DNA of 64,000 bases from Megascapheus bottae (GCA_024803745.1 JANJXV010000016.1:42896525-42960524), one strand, 5' to 3'. Shown: positions 40,489 to 50,104, counted from the stretch's first letter. Notes: generated from the letters alone by a model not told the origin. Program-made: numbers and translations.

Positions 40489-43400
40489 GGTGCTGAGGCT
40501 TAAACTCAGGGCCTGGGTGTGTGTGTGTGCGTGTGCTGAGGCTTAAACTCAGGGCCTGGGTGTGTGTGTGTGTGTGTGTGTATGTGTGTGTGTGTGTGCT
40601 GGTGCTGAGGCTTAAACTCAGGGCCTGGGTACTGTTCCTTGCTTTTCCACTGAAGGCCAACATTCTACCACTTGAGCTCCATTTCTGGCCTTTTGGGTGA
40701 CTAATGGAGACAGAATCTCACAGACTTTCCTACCCAGGCTGGCTTCAAAGTATGATCTTCAGACCTCAGCCTCCTAAGTAGCTAGGATTTACATGTACAA
40801 GACACCAGCTAACAATGTATTTTTTTATTCATACAAAAAGGAGGGAGAAAGGGAGGGAGGGAGAAAGGGAGGGAGGGAGAGGGAAGAAGAGAGAGGAAGA
40901 GTGTCCTACTGCATACTAAATCCTTTAGGAGGAAACAAATCTGAATAAGAGGAGATCACATCAAGTGATCTCACAAGAGCCACTTGTGTGAAAATGGTGG
41001 TGGTACTGGGGGGGAGTCAACAAGAAGCTGGCCAGCTAGAGCAGAAAGACAACATGCACAGCAAGAAAACATGTCAGATAGCACAGATGGAGAAGAGGAT
41101 TCTCTCTCCCAGGGAAGAGACCTGCAAGTGCAATCTGAAGAGAACACTCAGCAGGGACACACAGTGGGGGGGAGTGGGGAGAGAGGGGAGGACAGGAAAG
41201 TGAATTAAAACAAAGTTTTAAGGGAGGGGATGGTGTTACTAGCTGAGTGGGGGGAGAGACTCGCCCAGCCTATCTACCAGCACAAAGCCCAGTGCAAAGT
41301 GTTGGGATTTTGTTTTGAATCCATCAGGAAGCCATTGAAAGGTATGAGGCAGAGGGGTAAGGGGTAACATGCTTTTCTTTCACACTTTTTTGTTTGTTTT
41401 AATAGCCAGTGCATAGCTATTGTAGAACTATCATGTATTTATTACTTGCACTGTGAATCTGTGAAGTCAAAGACCAGGTAGGGCTTATGGTCCCAGGAGT
41501 CAGGGAGGGGAAGCAGGGCACCTTATCACAGTCCACCCAGCAGGTGTGGTGTGCTACCCAGCAGGAGGGCAGCTTGGAGACAGGGTATTTTAAGGGGGAG
41601 AGGCAAGTTTAAAGAATGACATTTACTTGATACTTCCTGAGGAAAGGGAGAGGAAAACGCAGGCTTGATCCATTTTGTGTGCGGGCCAATGGTGGACACA
41701 GCTGCCCAAAGCTTGATGAATAGCAGCTCTGCCAATAATAGACTGGAAATTGATACCCTAAGTGATTCCCACCCATATTCCCAGCAAGCTGGGGACCCTC
41801 GCCTCAGCCTAGAGGGTGTTCATTCAGGGCATGGGCTTCCTTTTTCCTCCTCTTCCTCCCTCCACTCCGTATCCCACTCTACTTCCAGGCTCTCCCCAGC
41901 AGCAGTGGCAGTTTGAATACAGTAGTCACGCAGACAGGGGCAGGACATCTGTGAAGACATCAGTAAAAGCAAATGATTCTACCCTCCCAGGATCCATCCA
42001 GTTATCGGCTCACCCTACCCAGAGGCCACACAGGCCAGATTCCTACAGCCCAGAGGAATAGGTTTGTCCCACCGCTAATCTCCAAATCCTTTTCCTAGCT
42101 CTCTTACAAACACCTAACAGAAAACACAAGCAGTCAGTAATTATATATGTCCAAGAAAACTAAGCACCAAGGAATGCCGGGGGGGGGGGGGGGGGATCTA
42201 TTAAGAAGATGGTGGCACACATGCCTGTAATCTCAGCTGCAAGAGACAGATTGGAAGATTCCATTTGATGACACAGCCCAGGATAAAAATTAGTGAAACT
42301 CTATCTCAACAAGTAACCTGTGCACTTCTGTATTTCCAGCTACATACACAGGATTGTAGTAGGGAGCAAAAGCTTGAGACCCTATCTGAAAGATAACTGA
42401 AACAACCTGGCAAGCACAAAGACCTGAGCTCTAACTGAAGAACAGCCAAAACATAAAAATTGAAAAGGAAGGAATGGCTTGTGCCATTAGACCAGGAACA
42501 GTACTGTTAATAATGGCTACTTTCTTTTTTGTTGGTTGGTTGGTTGGTTGGTTGTGGGGCTTGGACTTTGGGCTTGGATGTTGTCCCTCAGCTCTTCAAC
42601 TCAAGGCTACCCCCCTACCCCTGGAGCCACAGCACCATGTCCAGCTTTCTGGTGGTTAATTGGAGATGAGTCTCCCAGACTTTAGGGACCTGGCTGGCTT
42701 TGAACCAAGATCCTCAGATCTCAGCCTCCTGGGTAGGTAAGATTGCATTTATTGAAAAGTAAGTCACATACCACATATATTATTTAAAGTACATGATTTA
42801 ATTTTTTACTCATTTTAAACTAATGGACATTATAATTCTGAGCTGTGTTTTCACCAAATACTGGAATTCCCACATGATAAAAAATTAATGGTAGACCTAG
42901 ACACTGGTGGCACACATCTATGATCCTAGCTAATCAGGAGACTGAGACCTGGAGGATCATGGTTTGAAGCCAGCACAGACACAAAAAAGTCCTTGAGATT
43001 CCATTGCCAGCAAAACTCTAGACTGGAGATGTGACTCAAGTGGTAGTACTTCTGCCATAGGCAAGAAAGATAAGCAAGAGGCTGAGGCCCTGAGTTCAAG
43101 CCCAGTTATTAAAAAACAAAACAAAAAATACCACCAACAAAATAAGACTTTTGAGCTATTCAAGAGGCTGAAGTTGCAAGATCTCAAGTTCAAAGCAAGC
43201 TTAGGCAATTTAGTGAGATCCTGTTGCAAAACAAATAAAAAAAGTAAATAAAAATGAAGTAAAATAAAATTGAATGTTAGGAATGCAGCTCAGTGTACTT
43301 GTCTAACATGCACAAAGCCCTGAGTTTAATTCCAGTACAATCACCCCCCTAAATTAGTCACTTGAATGCCTTTCTGTACACAGAGCAGATGTGGATGTGG

Positions 43401-45828
43401 GTAACACAACAGTTCCCACTTTAGCAAGAGAGAAGTAACTTAGGAATTACCTGCCTAGCCCTAGTCCGCTTTCAGAGCGCTAAAAACCTCCTAGTTTTTC
43501 TGACCCAGGCCAACACCTTTCTACTCTCCAGGTGGGGCCAGGGCTGCACAGACTCCATTCAACCATAAAAGGCACTTGGAGGTATCTCTACCCCCCTCCC
43601 CCCACACACACCATCTCCATCCCCAAGGATTTCTAGGACAATAGACACCACAAAGTACTGATCAGGGCACAATTCATTCTCTGATTTACCCATGCTGGCC
43701 AGCATAGCCTGTGCTGCCTTATTTATAATTTTCATCCACCTTAAAAATGAACACAAAGCAAAAGCTAAGAGTCTCAAGTACTTTCAGTGATTTTTTTTCT
43801 CCCTGTATCAAGACAAAGCAGCCACTTGGAAACGATATGGAATCTTAAATACCTTCACTCTCTTCCCTGATCTCAGGTTATCCGTGGTTCCCAGAATCAG
43901 AAGAGCAATGTTCTATGAGAAATAGCGGTAGGTAAGGTCCCCAAATCTCCTTCACACTGCATAAAAGCCAATGTGTTGAACACTAATGTCCACACATTAT
44001 TCCCAGCTACTTGGGAGGCTAGAACTGAGGCTGGGACTTTTATCTACAATTTACTGCCAAAAGGCAAGAAATAGAGCTGTGGCTCAAGTGGCAAAGCAAC
44101 AACCCTGAGCAAAAAAAACCTAGTTGATTCAGGCCCTAAATTCAAGTGCACACGCTCCCGGGCGTGCGAACACACACACACACACTCAACGTGAGTTAGA
44201 AACTTTTTCTTTGTCAAACCAGAATGCTATCAGAGGACATTAAAGATTTGACTCAGAATGCCAAATGAAGCAAATTATTTCCATTTTTATAATAAAACAA
44301 GTATAATTTGCTTCATAAGTATTTTCAGAGGGCATTGTCTATTCCAAGAACACCATAGCTTAACTATAACTAGTGGAACGGTTAGTATATAATGCTTTTC
44401 TTCTCTCCCTTCCACAGCTCTGATGCACACTGAATAAAATGCTACTCCCCCAATGACAAAAGGAAACTGTAAGCTTTTTTTATCCTAGCCCCATATGTCT
44501 AGGATTTTCATCTCAAATGGTGGTCCTCAAGTTCTTCAATCAAATGCAATCGCATATGACAAGATTCAGCTTCATAACTGTGAACTCAAAACTGCACGTC
44601 AGGATTTTTTTTTAAATCTAGTTCAAAATGCATAGGGAAAAAGGCTCCTACTCTTGTTGGTGGGTATAGATCATAACCAAATACCTGCTGCTATTTAGAC
44701 TGCCATTAATAATCAGCCACCCCGCTTCGTGGAATCTGCCCCTCCCCTATAAAGCAGCTCGGTTTTGGGTAAGGACAGCATTCACATTTCACAAGTCAAC
44801 TTCAACCTGGATTCTCCACTGGGCACAGAGTTTTCATAATGCACCTCATGTTTCAACATCCCATGCTGGATTTATAGTACACCTGACTGTACACATTGAA
44901 CACTACAAATGCTGCTGCAGAAAAAGAAAATCAGTCCCCAATCTTGCCCACTTCCAGCAGAGTTTACAAGGTAACAGAAGCAGCTGCCAGGGCGGTGTGT
45001 ACTCAACTAGCGCTACTTTGTATACACTGGCCATCAATACTAGCAGGCACCAGTCTCCTTTCGCTGTTTTTCAGTCCTGGACTTGAACTTGGGGCCTGGG
45101 CACTGTCCTTGCGCTTTCTCAAGGCTAGTGCTCTACCACTTGAGCTACCGCACCACTTCTGGCTTTTTCTGTAGGTGGTACCAAGGAATCAAACAAGGCT
45201 TCGAGCATGTTAGACAAGCACACTACTACCAGGCCATGCTCCTGGCCCTCTCCTCCCATCAGACAAAGAAGGGATCTGAGGTTCAGGACTGGAGGCCTTC
45301 CTGAGTCCACGCCATGTCTTTTCTGGATACAAATTAATGTATGAATCAATGACATTCTGAAAAGCGGAGTGAAGATACTAGGGAGCAAAATACTCAGCCA
45401 CAATAAAGTGTATCGAAATAGATGGGGAGATTCAGAATAGATGGATATATTGAGAGGTTGTTTTGTTTTCTTATCAGTCATGGGGCTTGAACTCAGGACC
45501 TACGCATTGTCCCTGAGCCATTTCACTTAAAGGCTAGCACTCTAGCACTTTAAGACACAGTGCCAATTCCAGTTTTCTGTGATTAACTGGAGATAAAAGT
45601 TCACAGACTTTTTTCTTGCCTGGGCTGGCTTCAAACCGCCATCCTTGAGCCTCAGATCTCAGCCTACTGAGTAGCTAGGATTACACGAGTAAGCCACCGG
45701 TGCCCAGCTTGTTTTCTGTTTGTTTTGTTTTAAACAGGGCCTAACTCTCCAGTCAAAGCTTACTCATAACCCTCCAGTTTCTGCCTTTTAAATGTTATAT
45801 ACCACCACATCAGGATTCTGGGGCCGCG

Positions 45829-45903
<75 letters not shown>

Positions 45904-47940
45904 GAGGGAGGGCGGGCGGGCGGGCGGGCCAAGGAGAAAGACATATTTGAGCTAACTGGAGAAAAGTAAGCATTGAGTAGGCAGTACCAGCTGATGTTAG
46001 GTAATTAAATGATTACTTAGGTAATTAAATGATTACGTTAAATTTGGTAGATATGAAAACTGTTAGAAGAGTTCCATTTTGAAGTATGCTTACTGTTTAC
46101 TTTAAAAAAATTTTTTTTTGACAAAGCTACAACAGACAACCAGGACAAAGAATTATCTGGCCAAAAATGTCAGTGCCAAGGTCTAAAGACCATGTTTATT
46201 TGGGGAACAACATAAGGTAGATTAGAAAAGTTTAAAGACAAATATTCAATGTTTTGTAACAGAAAAATCCCAGTATTTTTTTTCAAAACACAGTATATGT
46301 TAAAATTCCAAAAGGACAGTTCCATTTGGAAACCTTCATATGAGCCTGAGGTTGTAATGCAAGAGTGTTAAGTTTGAGAAATCACAAAAGCAAAAACATT
46401 CTATGGTAAAGCAGAAAGGAGGGCAGATCTGATTGAATACTGTAAACCACTCCTAACTAAATGGCAACCCTGCTTTATCTTTTGGCGCTCTGACAAATCA
46501 CAACTGGAGAGTAAAATATCTTACAAAGAAATAGGCAGTGCAAGTGACTCAGGCCTGTAATCCCAGCTATTCAGGAAGCTGAGATCTGAGGATTTCTTTC
46601 AAAGCCATTCAGGGCAGTCAAATTCAGGAGACTCCTGCCCCTAATTAGCCAATATAAAAAGCTAAACGTGAAAGCATGGCCCAAGTACAAAACATCAACT
46701 CCACAAATAAAATTCCTGTGTGGCTTTTCTCTGCAAAACTGAAGTCCAGTTAAAAACAGGTCTCTCTCTCTCAATTTTTGCTCCCTTCACCTCCAAAACC
46801 TTAATTTTCATCACTAAACACTCTTTATTACTGAAGAGTGGTGGACAAGTATTGAGTCATCAACCCACACACACAATACACACATACCCCAACCCATAAA
46901 ATACATCCAGAGGTACTAAAGACAAGAATTAGAAACATTTTTTAGATTACACAGCAAACATTATAATCTAAGGCAAAGCATTTTCCCCGAAGTGGAGCTG
47001 TTATTGTACAACTCCCATATATGCCTGAGGATCAAGTCTCTGGGGCAGGCCTCCTTAGCCTCAGGACCTGTGAGCCTGGCTCGGAGGCCACCCTGGGACG
47101 GGGTTAATCCTCACCACGTGCCTTCTGGGTAAGCAGGGTGGAGGTGGGCCCAAATGGTAGGGTGGAGAAGGAATCCAGACCCCACCCGACCCCGGACTGC
47201 AGGATCCCACACCCTGGGGGTCCGCGTCTGCCGGATGTCCTCCTCTCGTGCCTGGCATTCGAAGTCCATTCCAGGGCTAACGACAGAGGGCTGACCCCTG
47301 TCTGTCCCCGCTGGAGAGCTTCCTAGTCCAGCTCCAGAACCAATCACCGTGTCCATTACCTAACTTATGTAACGGGAAGCCCTCCGTACGACGCTTTCAA
47401 TAACGATCTTAAAAATACAAAATAAACTCCCTAGGTATAGCTGGGCTCTCTTGCACAAAGTGGGGCATGCCGGGTCCTGAGGGAAGGGATGCAGCCGAGA
47501 CCGCCCCGCACACGGCTGGAAAATCGTGCAGAGGCGGGCAGATCTCCGGGTGTCACCGACGTGTGGACCCCGGAGGTGCAGGCCGAGCGCGCACATGCGG
47601 GGAGGGCTCCAGGTGAGCACCCCGGGGTGAGCACTCCCGGATGAGCACTCCCGGGTGAGCACTCCCGGATGAGCACCCCCGGGGCACGCGGGGCGCGCGC
47701 ACGCGCGGGGAGGCTCCGGGGGTGCCGCAGGGCCACACCAGCCTCGCCCCCCCCCGGGTCCGGCTCCCTCCCGAGCCTCCTCCACCCCCGAGGTCGGGCC
47801 TTCCCGCTCACCTCCTCCAGAAACTTGGTCAGGTCGTACACCTTGTGATGCAGAATCACCCAGGTGCTCTTGCTGGTTTTGTGCTTCGCGATCTCTTCCA
47901 GGGTGTAGTACTTCACAGCCTCGTCTGTCTTCCCCGCCAT
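23082..47940 (-). CDS. CYB5A: Cytochrome b5 type A, complete five-exon gene
   Basis: The coding sequence is join(47812-47940, 30186-30314, 28464-28493, 24273-24307, 23082-23163) on the minus strand. It gives 134 residues, the usual length of the membrane-bound form, with no frameshift or internal stop. Residues 1-86 form the heme-binding domain: HPGG begins at His44 and VGHST contains His68, the two axial iron ligands, both on exon 2. Residues 87-108 are the linker. Residues 109-131 form the C-terminal membrane anchor ([11 protein letters not shown], then a hydrophobic run), and the protein ends MAED. Known role: a tail-anchored ER protein carrying electrons from cytochrome b5 or P450 reductase to fatty-acid desaturases and P450s; a soluble erythroid form supports methemoglobin reduction. 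All introns are GT-AG. The start matches the family N-terminus ([11 protein letters not shown] follows). The gene diverges from C18orf63, as in human. Confidence 0.97.
23527..23720 (+). mobile_element. 7SL-headed composite SINE
   Basis: Forward copy in CYB5A intron 4: AGCTGGGTGTGTGACTCACA to TCAATCCCCATTAGTGGC, followed by a purine repeat. Confidence 0.75.
23726..23826. repeat. GGAA/GGAG purine repeat
   Basis: About 100 bp of AGGGAGGAAGGG-type repeat at the tail of a SINE in CYB5A intron 4. Confidence 0.95.
24273..24307 (-). CDS. CYB5A: CYB5A coding exon 4 (residues 97-107 plus 2 nt)
   Basis: A 35-nt exon with acceptor TTCCAG|GACACTC and donor CCAG|GTACGT encodes [11 protein letters not shown] and the first two bases of Ser108. 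The first residue is Asp where human has Glu. The acceptor tract contains an A-rich stretch upstream but the CAG is clear. Confidence 0.95.
25090..25330 (+). mobile_element. 7SL-headed composite SINE
   Basis: Forward copy in CYB5A intron 3: AAATGGCTCACACCTGTAAT to GATCAATCTCCAGTAGAGG. Confidence 0.75.
27205..27390 (+). mobile_element. Composite SINE, diverged
   Basis: Forward copy (GCCAGGAACTGTTGATTCAC to CTAGCCTTGAGCAACAAG) in CYB5A intron 3; the tail is lost. Confidence 0.65.
28464..28493 (-). CDS. CYB5A: CYB5A coding exon 3 (residues 87-96, linker)
   Basis: A 30-nt micro-exon with acceptor TTTTCAG|GACGACC and donor TCG|GTGAGT encodes [10 protein letters not shown]. Its size matches the human 30-nt linker exon. 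It is too short to stand out as an open frame and was found from protein similarity plus splice sites. Confidence 0.95.
28494..30185 (-). other. CYB5A: CYB5A intron 2
   Basis: This 1.7-kb GT-AG intron is largely unique sequence with a long ATCT microsatellite at 29381-29427. Open frames on both strands here have no recognisable product. Confidence 0.85.
29381..29427. repeat. ATCT tetranucleotide microsatellite
   Basis: About 11 perfect TATC units in CYB5A intron 2, preceded by an imperfect TATCTATG. Confidence 0.95.
30186..30314 (-). CDS. CYB5A: CYB5A coding exon 2 (residues 44-86, heme ligands)
   Basis: The exon is 129 nt in phase 0, with acceptor TTTGCACAG|CATCC and donor CCA|GTGAGT. It begins with His44 of [15 protein letters not shown] and includes [12 protein letters not shown] with His68, so both heme axial ligands are on this exon. 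It ends IIGELHP. The cytosolic core fold is fully intact. Confidence 0.97.
31320..31482. repeat. GGA then GGAA/GGGA purine repeat
   Basis: Long homopurine tract: about 16 GGA units, GGGGGA, then GGAA and GGGA tetranucleotides. Triplex-forming potential; it makes a spurious poly-Glu open frame. Confidence 0.95.
31587..31645. repeat. CA microsatellite
   Basis: About 26 CA units with one TA interruption near the start. Confidence 0.95.
32646..32850 (+). mobile_element. 7SL-headed composite SINE
   Basis: Forward copy (GCAGAGCACCATCGGCTCCC to TCAAACTCCTTGATGGAC and an A-rich tail) in CYB5A intron 1. Confidence 0.75.
32880..33080 (-). mobile_element. Dimeric ID-headed SINE, reverse
   Basis: Reverse full-length copy: T tract, GTCAGTCCTGGGCTTGAGCT, to CCACTAGGCCAAACTCCCGG. 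Its complement gives an open frame rich in [16 protein letters not shown], which recurs across the window and is not a gene. Confidence 0.88.
33326..33755 (+). mobile_element. Retroposed copy of an LTR-bearing (ERV-like) transcript
   Basis: This 430-bp insert is flanked by a 17-bp direct repeat (AAGAATTGCAGAGGTGG, 33309-33325 and 33756-33772). It ends in a poly(A) tract preceded by AATAAAG about 17 bp upstream and a CTTGATCAG 3' end typical of class II ERV R regions. The first about 115 bp is an open, env-like remnant; the rest resembles a U3-R segment. Poly(A) plus long duplications indicate L1-type retrotransposition of a viral mRNA rather than integrase insertion. It is badly truncated and non-functional. 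Confidence 0.65.
34900..35090 (+). mobile_element. 7SL-headed composite SINE
   Basis: Forward copy (GGAACTATGCTCATGCCTGT onward), interrupted at about 35087 by the next SINE; its end resumes at about 35288 (TTAGGGACAGACC to CACAATTGACAAAAA). This is a second nested pair. Confidence 0.75.
35088..35285 (+). mobile_element. Dimeric ID-headed SINE nested in a composite SINE
   Basis: Forward copy: GCCAGGAGCCCACTTGGCCG, box B GAGTTCGATTCC, ending CCCCAGGACTGGGGGAAAAA. The phrase TTAGGGACAG[G/A]CCAG flanks it (35078 and 35289), consistent with a target duplication. Confidence 0.8.
35435..35474. repeat. 40-bp perfect palindrome, AT-rich
   Basis: Twenty bases on each side of the centre G|C at 35454/35455 are exactly complementary, including the non-AT pairs C35445/G35464 and G35454/C35455. 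Cruciform or hairpin potential. Confidence 0.9.
39058..39136. repeat. GGA trinucleotide repeat
   Basis: More than 20 GGA units; the reverse strand reads as poly-proline. A pyrimidine mirror (39001-39055, TTCTTCCTCTTCCTCC) precedes it. Confidence 0.95.
39190..39545 (-). mobile_element. Composite SINE, reverse, split
   Basis: Decayed reverse copy: GATAGTACTAGGGCTCGAAC near 39203, then after an interruption GCTCATGACTGGTACTCTAC (39348) to TGTGTCATTTGGCACCTGGC (39530). Confidence 0.55.
40242..40630. repeat. GT microsatellites interleaved with duplicated segments
   Basis: GT blocks separate three copies of a 39-41-bp segment (CAGGCCCATATCCCTTGCTC onwards, starting about 40205, 40287 and 40352) and four copies of CTGAGGCTTAAACTCAGGGC (40411, 40493, 40536, 40605). 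Confidence 0.92.
40598..40800 (-). mobile_element. 7SL-headed composite SINE, reverse
   Basis: Reverse copy (GGTGCTGAGGCTTAAACTCA to GTAGCTAGGATTTACATGTA). Its 3' end has been duplicated several times upstream together with GT repeats. Confidence 0.7.
42178..42195. repeat. G homopolymer
   Basis: An uninterrupted run of about 17 G. Confidence 0.9.
42535..42745 (-). mobile_element. 7SL-headed composite SINE, reverse
   Basis: Reverse copy after a GGTT repeat (42532-42555): GGGCTTGGACTTTGGGCTTG to CTCCTGGGTAGGTAAGATTG. Confidence 0.7.
42895..43340 (+). mobile_element. Two or three forward SINE remnants
   Basis: A composite copy (GACCTAGACACTGGTGGCAC to GTTCAAGCCCAGTTATT plus A tail, about 42895-43130), a short AAGAGGCTGAAGTTGC remnant (43160-43250) and an ID-like remnant (GAATGCAGCTCAGTGTACTT, 43279-43345). 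Confidence 0.6.
43970..44185 (+). mobile_element. Composite SINE, diverged, CA tail
   Basis: Forward copy (GAACACTAATGTCCACACAT to CTAAATTCAAGTGCACACGC) ending in a short CA repeat. Confidence 0.6.
45070..45250 (-). mobile_element. Dimeric ID-headed SINE, reverse
   Basis: Reverse copy (TTCAGTCCTGGACTTGAACT to CCAGGCCATGCTCCTGGCCC), moderately diverged. Confidence 0.75.
45468..45715 (-). mobile_element. 7SL-headed composite SINE, reverse
   Basis: Reverse copy: TTATCAGTCATGGGGCTTGA to AGTAAGCCACCGGTGCCCAG. Confidence 0.8.
45832..45930. repeat. GA microsatellite followed by GGGC repeat
   Basis: About 35 GA units followed by GGGA and five GGGC units. Confidence 0.95.
45997..46036. repeat. 20-bp exact tandem duplication
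   Basis: TTAGGTAATTAAATGATTAC occurs twice head to tail. Each copy contains TAATTA, a homeodomain-type core. Confidence 0.9.
46530..46695 (+). mobile_element. Composite SINE, 3'-truncated
   Basis: Forward copy (GGCAGTGCAAGTGACTCAGG to AAAGCATGGCCCAAGTAC); the tail is lost. Confidence 0.65.
47612..47684. repeat. 15-bp tandem repeat at the start of CYB5A intron 1
   Basis: Five imperfect copies of G[A/G]TGAGCACTCCCGG within the CpG island, about 130-200 bp past the exon 1 donor. Each copy with GGTGAGCAC mimics a splice donor on the plus strand only. Confidence 0.85.
47812..47940 (-). CDS. CYB5A: CYB5A coding exon 1 (residues 1-43)
   Basis: The exon runs from ATG at 47940 down to a GAG|GTGAGC donor at 47810-47811, 129 nt in phase 0. 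It encodes [16 protein letters not shown] and continues to TKFLEE. Only the first few residues and the stretch after EEI differ noticeably from the human protein as I recall it. It sits inside the CpG island. The open frame can be extended upstream but no family member does so, so the ATG at 47940 is preferred. Confidence 0.97.
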
Positions 47941-48587
47941 CTCGGAACACCGAGAACCTCCCCCAAGCCCTGCACTCACACGACCGCGCTTTCCGAAGCC
48001 CAGCACGCTTCTGAGACACCTCCGCTAGGGCATCCCGGCGCCGGCCCGGTGCCGGGACAGAGCGGAGGCGCAGAGAGGGGGGCGGGCGCTACGCTGGCCC
48101 CATGATTGGCCAAGATGTTGGTCATTCAAGAAGCCCCGCCCAGGACCGGTGCTTGCCCCCACCAGCCCCAGCGTATCCCCGCCCATCACCCGACTTCTAA
48201 TTGGCTCCTAAAGATGTCCTTCACAATCACCCGCGTCCGGATGACGAATGGGGCGGGAGTTCGCGGAGCCTGCGCAGGAGGCGGCGGGAGGCGTCTCGGG
48301 GATGGAGGGTCGCGGGCTCTGGGCGGGACGAGGGTGGCAGAGCTGGAGGTGTGCCTGGTGTGGTCAAAGGTGAAAGGGCAGGAAAGGGTGGCGCGAGGGG
48401 GCACGGGGGCAGCACCGCGTCCCCCGACCCCCCCGCGGGTCCGCTGCAGCGGGGTCGGAGCGTGGCGTTCCCCGGGCCGGGGGCCCGGAGGCGGCGGCGT
48501 CCCCAGGGACTGCCCTCCACGGACACCGCACAGGCGCCCAGATTGTCAGCGGAGCGCCCGGCGGTTGACGGATGACTCGTAGTAGCC

Positions 48588-48626
48588 CCTTATCTGCCGC
48601 TTCTCAACTGTGCTGTCTAGATAAGG
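48588..48626. promoter_or_regulatory. Inverted pair of GATA motifs upstream of CYB5A
   Basis: CCTTATCT at 48588-48595 and AGATAAGG at 48619-48626 form an 8-bp inverted repeat with a 23-bp spacer, about 650 bp upstream of the CYB5A ATG. Each arm is a full WGATAR site. Since CYB5A has an erythroid role, GATA-factor binding is plausible; function is inference. Confidence 0.4.
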
Positions 48627-49192
48627 CCCCGTGATGGACGGCGGTTGGAACAGAACCTGCCAGCCGGGCTCCCTGCCTGGCCCTCCCCGGCCTCTCCCGT
48701 CGGGAAGGAGACCCGAAGCCAAGAAAACCCGGGGCGGGGCGGGGGGCGGCGACAGGTATTCTAAAGTCCAATTTCCTGTGTCTGGGTGGGCGGGGAGCAA
48801 TGTTCCCTGTGTAATCACTCTCAAAGGAAATAAAACCTTTTAGGAGTGTTACTTTTTTAAAAAGTCCAATTTCAGTTTTCTTAGACCTTTCAGCATTGGT
48901 AGTTAATTCCAAAAGGAACCTCGCCGGGTGATTTCCAGGCTCAGCCAAGACTCTGCACATTTTTAGGTTCTTGGGAGGTGATCCTTTCTGCCTACTGAGA
49001 AGGCATTGCTCAAACATTCCAAAGTATTCATGTTTCCTTGGTCTTTTTCATCATAAGCAAACAGTTCAAGTCATTTAGAAACTATTTCTAGTAGCAACTT
49101 AGTCCTAACAAAATAAGGTAAAATTTCATACTATAGTTTTATAGATGTTTGTTCATATATGATCTATAAAATTTTTGTTTGAGCTGGTTTGA

Positions 49193-49432
49193 GCCGGGCA
49201 CCGATGGCTCATGACTATAACCCTATCTACAAGGCAGACTGAAATCTGAGGATCCTGGTTCAAAGCCAGCCCAGGCACTAAAGTCCATGAGACTCTTACC
49301 TCCAATTAACCACCAGAAAAACCAAAGTGGCACTGTGGCTCAAGAGGTAAGGTGGTAGGCTTGAGCTGAAAGCTCAGGGACAGCACCCAGGCCCAGAGTT
49401 CAAGACCTATGACTGACCAAAAAAAAATTAAT
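49193..49432 (+). mobile_element. 7SL-headed composite SINE
   Basis: Forward copy (AGCCGGGCACCGATGGCTCA to CAAGACCTATGACTGACC and A tail) between the two gene promoters. Confidence 0.85.
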
Positions 49433-49476
49433 TTGACATCAACTAATAAAAATATGTTGATGGCCTGGAGTTTGGC

Positions 49477-49501
49477 ATATATATATATATATATATATAT
49501 G
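49477..49501. repeat. AT microsatellite after a SINE head stub
   Basis: About 12 AT units directly follow GGCCTGGAGTTTGGC (49462-49476), the first bases of the ID-headed SINE. Confidence 0.8.
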
Positions 49502-50104
49502 TTGGAATAATTTCCAAGGAAGTTCTACTTTTAACTTTAAATTCTGAAATAATTATAGGGTTACAGGAAGTTAGAAAAGAAGTTAAAGAAAGGAAGGTTA
49601 CAAGAAAAAAGGTTACAAGAAGTTAAAGAAAGGTCACGGACACCCTTCACCCAGTCTCCCCCAATGGATATCTCAAATATAAATAGATCACATGGCCAAA
49701 GCCCAGGAAACGGACATGGGTCAAGGGATGTGAATGGTTTCATCACATCTTAGACTTTGTGCAGATGTGGATAACAGTCACAAGGAAGATACAATGTCTG
49801 ACATGTGTAAGGCTGAGACTGGGCAGACTGCAGTTGGGAACGAGCCTGAACAAAAAAGTTCACCAGACCCCGACAACAACTGCTGTATTTCACATCCTTA
49901 TACAGTGTTTAAGAAATAAGTTGCACACATTTCTCCAAATCCTCATGAACATTTGATATTGTTTTTATACTTTATGTGTTCCAATAGATATATAAAGCTG
50001 TGGTCTTAATTTGGAACATCACATTGTGTACTTTTTTGCCATCTGCATATCCTATTCAGTAAAATGTCCCTTCAAGTCTTCTGCTGCTGCTTATTTTCAA
50101 ATCC

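Larger units (their letters stand above)
30315..47811 (-). other. CYB5A: CYB5A intron 1 (17.5 kb)
   Basis: This large first intron holds simple repeats (31320-31482, 31587-31645, 39058-39136, 40242-40630, 45832-45930), at least a dozen SINE copies, a retroposed LTR-bearing transcript (33326-33755) and a 40-bp palindrome (35435-35474). Stretches 30500-31200, 31650-32640, 33780-34890, 35500-39180, 40810-42170 and 46690-47580 look like unique intronic DNA with no recognised gene. Confidence 0.85.
47500..48780 (-). promoter_or_regulatory. CYB5A: CYB5A CpG-island promoter
   Basis: A CpG-dense block surrounds the CYB5A start codon. Upstream on the minus strand there are two CCAAT boxes (complements at 48105-48109 and 48200-48204) and GC boxes at about 48133-48141 and 48174-48184, with no TATA box at a sensible distance. 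This fits a TATA-less housekeeping promoter. Transcription probably starts between about 47945 and 48090. The exact start cannot be read from sequence. Confidence 0.75.

Noticed and set aside
47360..48019. 219-codon minus-strand frame overlapping CYB5A exon 1
   Set aside because: It is an alternate frame across the CpG-rich exon 1 and intron 1. The CYB5A frame matches the family and ends at a proper donor.
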